NCBI RefSeq assembly: GCF_014650915.1
Contig: NZ_BMVW01000001.1
Coordinates: 1,254,093 to 1,318,092 of the forward strand
Length of the DNA: 64,000 nucleotides
Reading direction: 5' to 3'
DNA from: Streptomyces poonensis
GTDB taxonomy: Bacteria; Actinomycetota; Actinomycetes; Streptomycetales; Streptomycetaceae
Shown: piece by piece, positions 1 to 9,160 of the stretch
Numbering within the stretch: the stretch's first letter is position 1
Layout: each line of letters opens with the position of its first letter
Position numbers and translations under genes: made by a program
The notes under the pieces: generated by a model
What the model saw: only the letters and a program-made list of their open reading frames with translations
Database searches by the model: none
What the model was told of the DNA's origin: nothing

Positions 1-15
1 CCCGTCCGGCACCCT

Positions 16-2601
16 TCAGTCCAGCACCGGCAGCAACTCCGGCAGATGCCCGTCCGAGGCGGCGGCCGCGCGCTGCCGCTCCTCCGTGACGTCCCCGTAC
101 AGCGTCGTGCGCGGCTTCGCCGGGCGGCCCGCCGCCTCCGCGACGGCGACCAGGTCCCTGATCGACTTGTACGAGCCGTAGGAGGAGCCCGCCATCCGCG
201 AGATGGTCTCCTCCATCAGCGTGCCGCCCAGGTCGTTGGCGCCGGAGCGGAGCATCTCGGCCGCGCCCTCCGTGCCCAGCTTCACCCAGCTGGTCTGGAT
301 GTTGGGGATGTGCGGGTGGAGGAGGAGCCGGGCCATGGCGGTGACCGCGCGGTTGTCGCGCGTCGTCGGGCCGGGCCGGGAGATCCCCGCGAGGTACACC
401 GGCGCGTTGGTGTGGATGAAGGGCAGCGTCACGAACTCCGTGAAGCCGCCCGTGCGCTCCTGGATGCCGGCGAGGGTGCGCAGGTGGCCGAGCCAGTGGC
501 GGGGCTGGTCCACGTGCCCGTACATCATCGTCGACGAGGACCGGATGCCGAGCTCGTGGGCCGTCGTGACAACCTCGATCCAGGTCGCCGTCGGCAGCTT
601 GCCCTTGGTGAGGATCCAGCGCACCTCGTCGTCGAGGATCTCCGCGGCCGTTCCCGGGATCGAGTCCAGGCCCGCCTCCTTCGCCGCCGTCAGCCACTCG
701 CGGATCGACATCCCGGTGCGGGTGGCGCCGTTGACGACCTCCATCGGGGAGAAGGCGTGCACGTGCATGCCGGGCACGCGTTCCTTCACCGCCCGCGCGA
801 TGTCGAAGTACGCCGTGCCGGGCAGGTCGGGGTGGATGCCGCCCTGCATGCAGACCTCGACCGCGCCCACGTCCCACGCCTGCTGGGCGCGGTCGGCGAC
901 CTGCTCCAGGGAGAGCGTGTAGGCGTCGGCGTCGGTGCGGCGCTGGGCGAAGGCGCAGAAGCGGCAGCCGGTGTAGCAGACGTTGGTGAAGTTGATGTTG
1001 CGGGTGACGATGTACGTGACGTCGTCGCCGACCACGGACTTCCGTACGTCGTCCGCGATCCCGCAGACCGCGTCCAGCGCCGGGCCGTCCGCGTGCAGCA
1101 GCGCGAGCGCCTGGTCGTCGGTGAGCCTCGTCGGGTCGTCGGCGGCCACCGCGAGCGCCTCACGCACATCGGTGTCGATGCGCTCGGGCGCCATGCCGGG
1201 CGCGGCGGCCTCCCGGAGGGCCTCCCAGTCGCCGTACACCACGTCGAAGTCGTCGCGCCGGTCGGACGTACGGCCCTCGGTGTCGATGGTGGCGTGCAGA
1301 TCGGTGCGGCCGGACGGCTGGAACACTTCGTCGGGCTCTTGCCAGGGCCGGCCCACGACCTCGGCGTCCGGGCGGGCGAGGCCGGTCTCGGGATCGGCCA
1401 GCGCCCGTACGTGCGGGAGCAGCCGGGGATCGAGCCAGGGCTCGCCGCGCGTGACGAACTCGGGGTAGACGCAGAGCCGTTCCCGCAGCTCGAAACCGGC
1501 GCCCGCGGACCGTTCGGCGAGCTGTTCGATCTGCGGCCAGGGCCGCTCCGGGTTGACGTGGTCGATGGTGAGCGGCGAGACACCGCCCCAGTCGTCGATC
1601 CCGGCCGCGATCAGCCGCTCGTACTCGCCGTCGACGAGGTTGGGCGGGGCCTGCAGACAGGCGCTCGGTCCCATGATGAGCCGGGCCACCGCCACCGTCG
1701 CGACCAGCTCGTCCAGCTCCGCGTCCGGCATGCCGCGCATCGCGGTGTCCGGCTTGGCGCGGAAGTTCTGGATGATCAGTTCCTGGATGCCGTGGTAGGC
1801 GCGGGCGACGCGGCGCAGCGCGAAGAGCGACTCCGCGCGCTCCTCGTACGTCTCCCCGATACCGATGAGGAGGCCGGAGGTGAAGGGGACGGAGGACCGC
1901 CCGGCGTCCTCCAGGACGCGCAGCCGTACGGCGGGCTCCTTGTCCGGGGAGCCGTAGTGCGGGCCGCCGGGCTCGGACCACAGCCGGGTCGCGGTCGTCT
2001 CCAGCATCATGCCCATGGAGGGCGCGACGGGCTTGAGCCGCTGGAAGTCGGTCCACGTCATGACCCCGGGGTTGAGGTGGGGCAGCAGCCCGGTCTCCTC
2101 CAGGATGCGGATGGAGATGGCGCGGACGTAGGCGATGGTGTCGTCGTAGCCGTGCGCGTCGAGCCACTTGCGCGCCTCGGGCCAGCGGTCCTCGGGCTTG
2201 TCGCCGAGGGTGATCAGCGCTTCCTTGCAGCCGAGCGCGGCACCCTTGCGGGCGACGTCGAGGACCTCGTCCGGTGACATGAACATTCCATGGCCCTCCC
2301 GGCGGAGCTTGCCGGGAACGGTCACGAAGGTGCAGTAGTGGCACTTGTCGCGGCACAGCCGCGTCAGCGGGATGAAGACGGACTTGGAGTAGGTGATGAC
2401 GCCGGGCCGGCCCGCCGCCTCCAGCCCCGCGTCACGCACGCGGGCGGCCGAGGCGACGAGGGCGTCGAGGTCCTCACCGCGGGCCTGGAGGAGCACCGCC
2501 GCCTCCGTGACGTCGAGGGCGACGCCGTCACGGGCACGTTTGAGTGCGCGACGCATGGAGTTCTCGGTCGGGCCGGTTCCGGAGGTCGCGGAAGTCGTCA
2601 T
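16..2601 (-). CDS. fbiC: Bifunctional FO synthase (CofG/CofH fusion)
   Basis: The 861-residue protein makes the deazaflavin chromophore FO of coenzyme F420 from tyrosine and a pyrimidine intermediate, in the cytoplasm. It is a tandem of two radical-SAM enzymes. The CofG half carries a C-x3-C-x2-C iron-sulfur motif at Cys83, Cys87 and Cys90 (CRDKCHYC). The CofH half carries a second one near residue 545 (CYTGCRFC). The length matches actinobacterial FbiC fusions rather than the separate CofG and CofH of archaea. The ATG at 2601 is followed by a short variable leader. The stop lies 15 bases from the window edge, so the 3' context is not visible. It is divergent from the PHP hydrolase gene across about 220 bp. 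The assignment is secure. Confidence 0.96.
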   Translation of the reverse strand: MTTSATSGTGPTENSMRRALKRARDGVALDVTEAAVLLQARGEDLDALVASAARVRDAGLEAAGRPGVITYSKSVFIPLTRLCRDKCHYCTFVTVPGKLRREGHGMFMSPDEVLDVARKGAALGCKEALITLGDKPEDRWPEARKWLDAHGYDDTIAYVRAISIRILEETGLLPHLNPGVMTWTDFQRLKPVAPSMGMMLETTATRLWSEPGGPHYGSPDKEPAVRLRVLEDAGRSSVPFTSGLLIGIGETYEERAESLFALRRVARAYHGIQELIIQNFRAKPDTAMRGMPDAELDELVATVAVARLIMGPSACLQAPPNLVDGEYERLIAAGIDDWGGVSPLTIDHVNPERPWPQIEQLAERSAGAGFELRERLCVYPEFVTRGEPWLDPRLLPHVRALADPETGLARPDAEVVGRPWQEPDEVFQPSGRTDLHATIDTEGRTSDRRDDFDVVYGDWEALREAAAPGMAPERIDTDVREALAVAADDPTRLTDDQALALLHADGPALDAVCGIADDVRKSVVGDDVTYIVTRNINFTNVCYTGCRFCAFAQRRTDADAYTLSLEQVADRAQQAWDVGAVEVCMQGGIHPDLPGTAYFDIARAVKERVPGMHVHAFSPMEVVNGATRTGMSIREWLTAAKEAGLDSIPGTAAEILDDEVRWILTKGKLPTATWIEVVTTAHELGIRSSSTMMYGHVDQPRHWLGHLRTLAGIQERTGGFTEFVTLPFIHTNAPVYLAGISRPGPTTRDNRAVTAMARLLLHPHIPNIQTSWVKLGTEGAAEMLRSGANDLGGTLMEETISRMAGSSYGSYKSIRDLVAVAEAAGRPAKPRTTLYGDVTEERQRAAAASDGHLPELLPVLD

Positions 2602-2820
2602 CCCCCGAGCATACGATCGAGCCCGCGATCGCCGTGATCAGGGCAAACGGTGCGGCCCGCGCGGCCCCAGGACGCCGTGGCCGCGCCGTGTTCCGGCCGC
2701 AAGCTGCCGCTCCCCTTCCCTTGCCCGGGAGTTCACGGCTCAATACGAGGGTCGTACCACCCGCTTCACCTGTTCCACCGGCTCCACCCCCGTGACATCC
2801 GACGCGTTGGGAGCAGCAGC

Positions 2821-4380
2821 ATGTGTGAGGACGACAACCGCGTCTCCGACCCCCGCACCGATGCCCGCACCGGCCTCGGCAGACGCGCCCTGTTCGTGAC
2901 GGGAGCGGCCGGCGCGCTTACGTTGGGAGGCGTGAGCTTCGCCAGCGGCGCCGAGGGTCCGACCGAGGACAGGACCGAGGGCTCGACCGACCGGAGGACG
3001 ATCCGGGGCACGCTGCCCACCGGCTCCCCCGACTTCGTGTACGTGCCCGTGGAGGTGCCGCGGGGCGTCCGCGAGCTGCACGTCGCGTACACCTACGAAC
3101 GCCCCTCCGTCCCGTCCGGCACGGTGGGCAACGCCCTCGACATCGGCATCTTCGACGAACGTGGCACCGACCTCGGCGGCAAGGGCTTCCGGGGCTGGTC
3201 GGGCGGGGCGCGCACGGAGTTCTTCATCCGCGCGGACGACGCGACGCCGGGCTATCTCCCGGGCCCGGTCCGCCCCGGTACCTGGCACATCGCGCTGGGC
3301 CCGTACACGGTCGCGCCGCAGGGCCTGGCGTACGAGATCACGGTGACGCTGACATACGGCGAACCGGGCGAGACGGTACGCCCGGCCTACCCTCCGGAGC
3401 GGGTGAAGGGCCGGGGCCGGGGCTGGTACCGGGGCGACTGCCACCTGCACTCCTGGTACTCGGACGGCCGCCGCACCCTGGCGGAGATCGCGGCCGCCGC
3501 CCGCGCCGCCGGGCTGGACTTCATCAACTCCTCCGAGCACAACACGCAGTCGGCCCACGCCCACTGGGCGGACCTGGCGGGCGACGACCTGCTGATCCTG
3601 CTGGGCGAGGAGGTCACGACCCGCAACGGTCACGTGGTGGCGGTGGGCACGGACCCGGGGACGTTCATCGACTGGCGCTACCGGGCGCGCGACAACCGCT
3701 TCGGCAAGTACGCCCGCCGTATCCGCTCCGCGGGCGGCCTGGTCGTCCCCGCCCACCCGCACGCCACCTGCATCGGCTGCAACTGGAAGTTCGGCTTCAA
3801 CGAGGCCGACGTGGTGGAGGTGTGGAACGGCGCCTACTCCGCCGAGGACGAGGTGGCGCTGGCGGACTGGGACGGCATGCTGGTCGCCTCGGTGCGCGAC
3901 GGCCGCTCCTGGATCCCGGCGATGGGCAACAGCGACGCCCACCGCGACCCGGACCCGGTGGGCACGCCCCAGACCGTGGTGCACGCGGAGGAGCTGAGCA
4001 GGGAGGCGATCCTCCAGGGGCTGCGGGCGGGGCGGTCGTACGTGGCCGAGTCCAAGGCGGTGGCCCTGACGTTCACGGCGACCGGCGGCCGGGGCGAGCA
4101 CGCGGGCATCGGCGAGCGGCTGCACGTGGACCGGGACGCCCCGGTCACGGTCCGCCTGGAGGTCACGGGCGCGCCCCGCTGCACGGTCCGCTTCGTGACC
4201 GACCAGGGCGTGCTGCACACGAGCGCCCCGGTGGGGGTGTCCGGGTCGGGGACCGTGGAGTGGCGTACGACGGCGCAGTACGCGGCGTACGTGCGCGCCG
4301 AGGTACGGCATGAGGTGGCGGCGGGGGCGCTGCCGGGGGCGTTGGCGGCGTTCACGAATCCGATCTTCCTGGGGCGCTGA
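2821..4380 (+). CDS. Exported CehA/McbA-type PHP metallohydrolase
   Basis: The 519-residue protein has a twin-arginine-like N-terminus (GRRALFVTGAAGALTLGG), suggesting export in folded form. After a beta-rich N-terminal domain comes a PHP phosphoesterase domain. Metal-binding motifs are visible: GDCHLHSWYSDG near residue 206, SSEHNT near 240, VPAHPH near 310 and GNSDAHRD near 370. Family members are predicted metal-dependent phosphoesterases; the substrate here is unknown. The ATG at 2821 was chosen because it places the RR motif about 22 residues in and follows GGGAGCAGC; the open frame continues upstream to 2650. The gene ends at a strong hairpin (4402-4429). Confidence 0.85.
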   Translation: MCEDDNRVSDPRTDARTGLGRRALFVTGAAGALTLGGVSFASGAEGPTEDRTEGSTDRRTIRGTLPTGSPDFVYVPVEVPRGVRELHVAYTYERPSVPSGTVGNALDIGIFDERGTDLGGKGFRGWSGGARTEFFIRADDATPGYLPGPVRPGTWHIALGPYTVAPQGLAYEITVTLTYGEPGETVRPAYPPERVKGRGRGWYRGDCHLHSWYSDGRRTLAEIAAAARAAGLDFINSSEHNTQSAHAHWADLAGDDLLILLGEEVTTRNGHVVAVGTDPGTFIDWRYRARDNRFGKYARRIRSAGGLVVPAHPHATCIGCNWKFGFNEADVVEVWNGAYSAEDEVALADWDGMLVASVRDGRSWIPAMGNSDAHRDPDPVGTPQTVVHAEELSREAILQGLRAGRSYVAESKAVALTFTATGGRGEHAGIGERLHVDRDAPVTVRLEVTGAPRCTVRFVTDQGVLHTSAPVGVSGSGTVEWRTTAQYAAYVRAEVRHEVAAGALPGALAAFTNPIFLGR

Positions 4381-4401
4381 CCGGGACGGTGACGACGGTG
4401 G

Positions 4402-4429
4402 GGCGGCGGCCGAGTGATCGGCCGCCGCC
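4402..4429. terminator. Bidirectional terminator hairpin
   Basis: A perfect 12-bp inverted repeat (GGCGGCGGCCGA and its complement) with a four-base GTGA loop lies between two convergent genes, 22 bp after the PHP stop and 25 bp before the next stop on the minus strand. There is no T-tract, as is usual in Streptomyces terminators. Confidence 0.75.
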
Positions 4430-4453
4430 TGCCGGCTTGCTTGCGCTGACGGG

Positions 4454-4738
4454 TTATGGGTCCACGACCTGCGGATCCCGGAAGTAGTACACGACCGTCA
4501 CGCCCATACCCGGGGTGTGCGTGTAGACGACGGTGATCGCTTCGGCCGTGTCGGGGGCGAGCGGTGTGGTGTACGTGTACTCGACGGACGGCGGCCTCCA
4601 GCCGGGTACCTCCCGCCCGGCCGCCGGGTCGCGCGCGATGAGGGCGAGTGCGTTCCGGACCATGTCCCGCTCCCCCTCCGTGAGGTCGACGTACGCCTTC
4701 CTGGCGGGCTCGGCCTCTTCCAGCGGGACGTCGTTCAT
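4454..4738 (-). CDS. RelE/ParE-like small protein, possible toxin
   Basis: This 94-residue protein has the size and strand pattern of RelE/ParE-fold toxins: an N-terminal helical part (LTEGERDMVRNALALIARDP) followed by alternating strands ending in VTVVYYFRDP. Its start ATG at 4738 overlaps the upstream stop as ATGA, so translation is coupled to the DUF6247-like gene. In actinomycetes such pairs are often annotated as type II toxin-antitoxin modules. Activity cannot be judged from sequence: no diagnostic catalytic residues are conserved in this superfamily. Confidence 0.5.
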   Translation of the reverse strand: MNDVPLEEAEPARKAYVDLTEGERDMVRNALALIARDPAAGREVPGWRPPSVEYTYTTPLAPDTAEAITVVYTHTPGMGVTVVYYFRDPQVVDP

Positions 4739-5019
4739 GTGCCGGTGCCTCCGGCGCGTGCGTCTTCGAGGGCCGTCATGATTTCGGGCGAGTTCCTGAT
4801 CAGCACGCGGTGGCGGTAGGCACGGACGACAGCGGCGGCGCCCTCGAAGTCGTTCAGGGGGGCGGCTCCTATGGCCGCCGCGAGCTCATCCTCGAACCGC
4901 TCCCGGTCCCCCGGGAAGCCGTACCGGCTGAGCGCTGTGCGAAGGTCCTCCACGGTCCTGATCTCCGGCAGGGGCATCGCTCCCCACCCGTTGTCGTCCT
5001 TCTCCGGCTGTGCGCTCAT
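4735..5019 (-). CDS. DUF6247-like small protein, possible antitoxin partner
   Basis: A 94-residue acidic helical protein with the pattern I-R-T-V-E-D-L-R-T-A-L near residue 20 and FEDELAAAI near 40. I recall this style of protein as DUF6247, usually encoded immediately before a RelE-like gene in Streptomyces. The ATG at 5019 is preceded on the minus strand by AGGAGCA at good spacing; the open frame extends upstream to 5184 but runs into the ATPase gene. It overlaps the downstream gene by four bases (ATGA). The antitoxin role is inferred from gene order only. Confidence 0.5.
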   Translation of the reverse strand: MSAQPEKDDNGWGAMPLPEIRTVEDLRTALSRYGFPGDRERFEDELAAAIGAAPLNDFEGAAAVVRAYRHRVLIRNSPEIMTALEDARAGGTGT

Positions 5020-5090
5020 GATGTGCTCCTGACGGACGGGAACGGCTCCACCTCCCAGTGTGGTGCCGTCCGCGACCCACGTCCTCACCG

Positions 5091-5525
5091 TCACGGCGCC
5101 ACCCCGCACTCGGTCCACAGCAGCTTGCCGCCCTTGGACGCGCCCAGCTCCCGCAGCACGGAGACACCGAGTGCGTCGGCACACGCCCGTACGAGGTGCA
5201 GTCCGCGTCCGTGCTCGTCGTCTTCCGGTGGTGCGGCGCTGGGAGCACTCTCCTGGAAGGCGGCGGGGACCCTCGGGTCGGTGTCCCAGACGGCGACCAC
5301 GAGGCGGTCGGGTGCGGTGGAGCGGATACGTAGGGCGTAGGGGCCGGTGGTGTGGAGGTGGGCGTTGGTGAGCAGTTCGGAGGCCAGTAGCTCGGCGGTG
5401 GGCGTGAGTCGGGTGAGGTGGTGGGCGGCGAGCACGCTGCGGAGGGTGGCTCGGGCGACGCCGGGGGCTCTTGGATCGCGGGGCAGGTGGAGGGTGTAGT
5501 TCCAGGACGGCGGTACGGTTGCCAT
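5091..5525 (-). CDS. Anti-sigma-type ATP-binding protein (HATPase_c_2)
   Basis: The 144-residue protein is a single GHKL/HATPase domain like RsbW and SpoIIAB, without a phospho-acceptor domain. The N-box is visible as ELLASELLTNAHLH near residue 50, the G1 box region as VAVWDTDPRVP, and the G2 region as EHGRGLHLVRACAD near residue 108. Dozens of such stand-alone ATPases exist in Streptomyces; some act as anti-sigma factors and others pair with DUF5753/DUF397 genes. It is divergent from exactly such a pair here. The start at 5525 (ATGGCAACC) was preferred over 5540. Confidence 0.82.
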   Translation of the reverse strand: MATVPPSWNYTLHLPRDPRAPGVARATLRSVLAAHHLTRLTPTAELLASELLTNAHLHTTGPYALRIRSTAPDRLVVAVWDTDPRVPAAFQESAPSAAPPEDDEHGRGLHLVRACADALGVSVLRELGASKGGKLLWTECGVAP

Positions 5526-5771
5526 GATGTCTCCGGTCACAGAGGGCAGTTGGACGGTTGTTCTACGTGGTCGTGTGTGGGCATGGGTGTGCCCACAGGG
5601 TGTGCCCAGTGGCCGTCGCCGCTCCGTCGAGCGGGGCGCTTCTGGGCGGGGGCGCCTGATGACGAAGGTAGGGCACTCACAAAGCAGCTTTGCGCTTAAC
5701 CAAGGAAGTAGAGGCGCTTTTCCCTCGTGTGAGTGTCAAGCACCAACGGCTGCCTCCGGGGGAGGAGTTGC
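5526..5771. promoter_or_regulatory. Divergent promoter region
   Basis: This 246-bp spacer separates the minus-strand ATPase gene from the plus-strand HTH regulator. It is less GC-rich than its surroundings, with an AAAGC-a-GCTTT inverted repeat around 5680-5692. No convincing -35/-10 pair could be fixed. It ends in GGAGGAGTTGC before the HTH start. Confidence 0.4.
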
Positions 5772-6623
5772 ATGACGACCAGGCCGGCCCCTTCGGCCCG
5801 ACGCACCCGCGTCGCCACTGAGCTGCGCAAACTTCGTGAACGCGCAGGAATGACCACCACGGAGGCGGCGCGGCGACTAGGTACGAGCACTGGTCAACTG
5901 AGCAATGTGGAGTCCGCCCGCTTCGGAGTGAGCCCCGACCGCATCAGGGCGATGGCAAGCATGTACTGCTGCGCTGATCAGGATTACGTCGAAGCGCTGG
6001 TCCGCATGACGACCGCCAGGAGTCACGGATGGTGGGAGGCGTACCGGGAAGTGCTGCCCTCAGGTCTGCTTGATCTAGCTGAGTTGGAATATCACTCGAC
6101 CGCTGTCCGGACCGCATACACGACGCACATGCCCGGTCTGCTCCAAACACCTGATCACGCACGTGAGATCTTCCGTCATGTGCTTCCGGCCCCCACCCCG
6201 CCCGAGGTGGAGCACCGCGTATCGCACCGAATCCAGCGGCAAGATCTCATCTACCGCGCGCAGCCGATCACGTACCGCACCGTTGTCCATGAAGCCGCAG
6301 TGCGCATCCAGGTGGGTGGCCCGAGGGTGGCTCGTGCGCAACTTCAGCACCTGCTTGCCATGAGTGAACGGGATCACGTCACCGTCCAGGTTCTGCCGTT
6401 CGGCGTCGGAGCGTTTCCCGGGTCGGGTCAGTCCATCAACTACCTGCACGGTCCTGTACCCCAGTTGGACACTGCCCAGCTCGACCAGTTCCACGGACCG
6501 GTGTTCCTGGATGCGGAGGCTCTTCTGGAGATGTACCGGCATCTCCTCGATGTGGTGGAGTCCACCGCCCTGAGCCCTGAAAAGACCCGCGATCTCATTC
6601 ATGCCATCTCCCAGGACATGTGA
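5772..6623 (+). CDS. DUF5753 helix-turn-helix regulator (WhiJ/AbaA-like)
   Basis: The 283-residue protein has an N-terminal XRE-type HTH (residues ~12-70: LRKLRERAGMTTTEAARRLGTS) followed by a DUF5753 domain to the C-terminus. Proteins of this architecture are abundant in Streptomyces, where they are usually followed by a DUF397 gene and accompanied by an RsbW-like ATPase. The characterised examples, WhiJ and AbaA-cluster proteins, influence development and antibiotic production. The ATG at 5772 follows GGAGGAGTT. Codon use is somewhat less GC-biased than in the neighbours, consistent with an accessory locus. The downstream DUF397 gene starts ten bases after the stop. Confidence 0.88.
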   Translation: MTTRPAPSARRTRVATELRKLRERAGMTTTEAARRLGTSTGQLSNVESARFGVSPDRIRAMASMYCCADQDYVEALVRMTTARSHGWWEAYREVLPSGLLDLAELEYHSTAVRTAYTTHMPGLLQTPDHAREIFRHVLPAPTPPEVEHRVSHRIQRQDLIYRAQPITYRTVVHEAAVRIQVGGPRVARAQLQHLLAMSERDHVTVQVLPFGVGAFPGSGQSINYLHGPVPQLDTAQLDQFHGPVFLDAEALLEMYRHLLDVVESTALSPEKTRDLIHAISQDM

Positions 6624-6632
6624 GGAGCAGCG

Positions 6633-6818
6633 ATGCACACACTCGACTGGCGAAAGTCGTCGTACTGCCAGACAGGCGACGCCTGCGTCCACATAGCCAC
6701 CACCCCCGACACCATCCACCTCACCGAAAGCGCCGACCCCACTCAAACGATCCTCTCGGCCGCCCCCACCGCATTCGGGGCCCTACTCCGAGCCCTCAAA
6801 CAGAACAGCCCCGCCTGA
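6633..6818 (+). CDS. DUF397 small protein
   Basis: This 61-residue protein starts with the family hallmark LDWRKSSYC and continues with GDACVHIA, an I-H-L-T-E-S strand and a terminal helix (AFGALLRALK). DUF397 proteins form pairs with DUF5753 regulators and are thought to act as their partners or antagonists. Spacing to the upstream stop is ten bases with GTGAGGAGCAGCG as ribosome binding site, so the two genes form one operon. Confidence 0.9.
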   Translation: MHTLDWRKSSYCQTGDACVHIATTPDTIHLTESADPTQTILSAAPTAFGALLRALKQNSPA

Positions 6819-6865
6819 GCAGAAAAAGGGGTGCGGGCAGGCCCCCTCCCCGCTTGCATGGCGAC

Positions 6866-7468
6866 ATGGTGTCCACCGACCGCCTGCTCGCCTTCGCGGC
6901 GATGTCGTTCTTGCTGATCATCGTGCCCGGGCCCAGCGTGCTGTTCGTGATCGGGCGCGCCCTGGCCCAAGGGCGCCGTGCCGCGTTGACCACCGTCCTG
7001 GGCAACACCCTCGGCGCCTACGTCCTGGTCCTGGCCGTCGCGCTGGGCGTCGGCTCCGTGGTCGAGCGCTCGGTGCTCGTCTTCACGGTGCTGAAGCTGG
7101 CCGGCGCCGCCTACCTCGTACACCTCGGGATCAGGGCGTGGCGGCAACGCGGTGCGATGCACACCGCGTTCGCCGATGACCCGTCCCCGGGCGGCGGCCT
7201 CCGCACCCTGTGGGACGGCTTCGCCGCCGTGCTGCCCCAGTTCGTCGACCGCACGCAAGGGCACGTCGTCGTTCAGATGCTGTTGCTGGGCCTCGTCTTC
7301 GACATCATCGCGGTCGCGTCCGACAGCGTCTGGGGGCTCGTCGCCGCCACCGCCCGCGACTGGTTCGCCCGGTCACCGCGACGGCTGTCCCTGGTCGGCG
7401 GGGTGGGCGGGCTCACGATGGTCGGCCTCGGCATCACGGTCGCCGCGACGGGCCGCACCGACCAGTGA
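6866..7468 (+). CDS. LysE/RhtB-family exporter with internal deletion
   Basis: The 200-residue membrane protein begins like a LysE/RhtB amino-acid exporter: MSFLLIIVPGPSVLFVIGRALAQGRR near residue 12 is the conserved first helix with its PGP motif. The second half (PQFVDRTQG, then LLLGLVFDIIAVASDSVWG) is also typical. Between them the sequence jumps from LWDGF to AAVLPQF. The usual segment with the family NPK motif, roughly 13-14 residues, is absent although the frame is intact. The protein is therefore probably misfolded or altered in function, unless the deletion is a sequencing artefact. The ATG at 6866 follows the DUF397 stop by 47 bp. Confidence 0.75.
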   Translation: MVSTDRLLAFAAMSFLLIIVPGPSVLFVIGRALAQGRRAALTTVLGNTLGAYVLVLAVALGVGSVVERSVLVFTVLKLAGAAYLVHLGIRAWRQRGAMHTAFADDPSPGGGLRTLWDGFAAVLPQFVDRTQGHVVVQMLLLGLVFDIIAVASDSVWGLVAATARDWFARSPRRLSLVGGVGGLTMVGLGITVAATGRTDQ

Positions 7469-7486
7469 CTGTTAGCGTTCGGGCAC

Positions 7487-7864
7487 GTGAGCGACAGCGT
7501 GTATGTGGGTAAGGCGGGCAAGGACGCGGCGCTGGACCGTGGTTGGCTGCTCGGTCACTTCAAGGAGGCCGGCGATCCGCGTCACAGTGAGGACGTGGAG
7601 ATCAAGTGGGGCGTCCACCCCCGCGGTGACGAACGGGCGCAGTGGGTGCGGGGCGAGGAACGTACGGCACTCCTGGTCCTCATCAGCGGTCGCTTCCGCG
7701 TCGAACTTCCCGGCCGCAGCGTTCTGCTGGAGGAGCAGGGCGATTACGTCGTGTGGGGCAAGGGAGTGGACCACTCCTGGGTCGCGGAGGAGGAGTCGGT
7801 GGTGGTGACCGTGCGGTGGCCTTCCGTCCCCGGATACGCGGTTCCCCCCACGGACCACCGCTGA
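7487..7864 (+). CDS. Cupin-like protein
   Basis: The 125-residue protein has the strand pattern of a single small beta-barrel cupin: EDVEIKWGVHPRGD, then TALLVLISGRFRVELPGRSVLLEEQGDYVVWGKGVDHSW. HP near residue 44 and the VDHSW histidine near 95 are candidate metal ligands. It starts with GTG 18 bp after the LysE stop, so the two may be cotranscribed. The substrate is unknown; small cupins of this kind are often annotated only by fold. Confidence 0.7.
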   Translation: MSDSVYVGKAGKDAALDRGWLLGHFKEAGDPRHSEDVEIKWGVHPRGDERAQWVRGEERTALLVLISGRFRVELPGRSVLLEEQGDYVVWGKGVDHSWVAEEESVVVTVRWPSVPGYAVPPTDHR

Positions 7865-7901
7865 CCCGGGGCACAGCGTCGCTCCACCCCGGCATCAGCC
7901 G

Positions 7902-8120
7902 TCATCCGGCACGCCGTGCGCGGCGGATCATCCAGGATGCGGTGAGGTACAGCGTGGTGATGATCGCCCAGGCCGCCAGGATCTGTACCGCGCCCTCCTT
8001 GTCACCCTCGCTCCAGATGATGGCGGTCACCGCCGGACCACCGAGCCACCAGGCGATCAGGAAGATGCCGAAGACCGCCGTGGCCAGTTCCCCGAGAAGG
8101 TCACCGAGCAAGTCCCGCAT
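7902..8120 (-). CDS. Small integral membrane protein
   Basis: The 72-residue protein has two predicted membrane segments, AVFGIFLIAWWLGGPAVTAI and ILAAWAIITTLYLTAS, joined by an acidic loop (WSEGDKEG), and a basic C-terminus (RRARRAG). The ATG at 8120 is preceded by AAGGGGAGCA on the minus strand, a good ribosome binding site. It converges with the cupin gene. I do not recognise a family. Confidence 0.6.
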   Translation of the reverse strand: MRDLLGDLLGELATAVFGIFLIAWWLGGPAVTAIIWSEGDKEGAVQILAAWAIITTLYLTASWMIRRARRAG

Positions 8121-8272
8121 CGTTGGGTGCTCCCCTTCAGATGAGATGTCAACGCGATCAGCCGCCTCAGCCTAACAATGGCCGACACAATGAGCCGATC
8201 GGAGCGTCGACTCCCCGCGCGACCTGTCTAATTCGGGAGACACCTCGCATCGCCTCACGCCACCATCACCCC

Positions 8273-9028
8273 ATGGACCGCCGACGCATCAGCGCCCTCG
8301 CCCACGCCGACCACCCCATCGCCGCCCCACTGAGCGATACCTCGGTGTCCCGCCTCCTGGACCGGGCGCTGCCGGGCGGAAGCGAGAGAATCCTCGATCT
8401 CGGGTGCGGGACAGCAGAGTGGCTGCTCCGGGCCGCCGCTGAGCGGCCGGGCGTGCGGGCGTACGGGGTCGACCTCGACGCCGACACCATCGTGCGGGCG
8501 CGAGAGGGCATCGCGGCGAAGGGCCTCGGGGACCGCATCCGGCTGGAGGCCGGAGACGCCGGCGCGTACACCGCCGAGGACCCGTTCGACCTGGTCCTCT
8601 GCGTCGGATCCACCCACGCCTTCGGCGGCCTGCTGCCCACCCTGGAGGCCGTGCGCAAGCACCTCGCCCCCGGCGGCACCGTCCTGATCGGCGACGGTTT
8701 CTGGGAACGCGAGCCGGGCCGGGACACCCTCGACGCCGGGTTCGACGCGGACGAGTACGCCGACCTCGCCACGACCGTCGACCGGATCGTCGCGGCCGGC
8801 TGGACCCCCACGTACGGGCACGTCAGCACCATCGAGGAGTGGGACGAGTACGAGTGGTCCTGGACCGGCTCCCTCTCCCGCTGGGCACTGGACCACCCCG
8901 GCGACCCGGACAGCGGCGCGGCGCTCACGGCCGCGGCCGAGCACCGGGCCGCGTGGCTGCGGGGCTACCGCCGCACCCTCGGGTTCGCCACGCTCGTGCT
9001 CCGGCGGACACCGGACCACCTCCGTTGA
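8273..9028 (+). CDS. SAM-dependent methyltransferase
   Basis: The 251-residue class I methyltransferase has motif I ILDLGCGTAEWLL near residue 45, motif II at YGVDLDADT with the acidic ribose-binding Asp, and DPFDLVLCVGSTHAFGG as motif IV. The C-terminal half is rich in Trp and acidic residues (EEWDEYEWSWTGS), which resembles small-molecule methyltransferases. The ATG at 8273 was chosen because homology-like sequence begins soon after it; the frame is open upstream to 8123 without a good ribosome binding site. The substrate cannot be inferred. Confidence 0.82.
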   Translation: MDRRRISALAHADHPIAAPLSDTSVSRLLDRALPGGSERILDLGCGTAEWLLRAAAERPGVRAYGVDLDADTIVRAREGIAAKGLGDRIRLEAGDAGAYTAEDPFDLVLCVGSTHAFGGLLPTLEAVRKHLAPGGTVLIGDGFWEREPGRDTLDAGFDADEYADLATTVDRIVAAGWTPTYGHVSTIEEWDEYEWSWTGSLSRWALDHPGDPDSGAALTAAAEHRAAWLRGYRRTLGFATLVLRRTPDHLR

Positions 9029-9160
9029 TCGCGTGGGTGGAGGTGTGCTCGGCGCGTTCCGCATGCTGCCCTCCTCCCGTTTCGTGCGGTCCGCAGCCTC
9101 GGCAGCCGCGCCACCCGTCGCCTGACGGGTGATGTCAGTGGTCGCTCCTAGGGTGCTCGC

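Noticed and set aside
46..2277. Long open frame on the plus strand opposite fbiC
   Set aside because: It is the mirror frame of a clear FbiC coding sequence, Arg/Ala/Gly-rich with no family resemblance, as is usual opposite high-GC genes.
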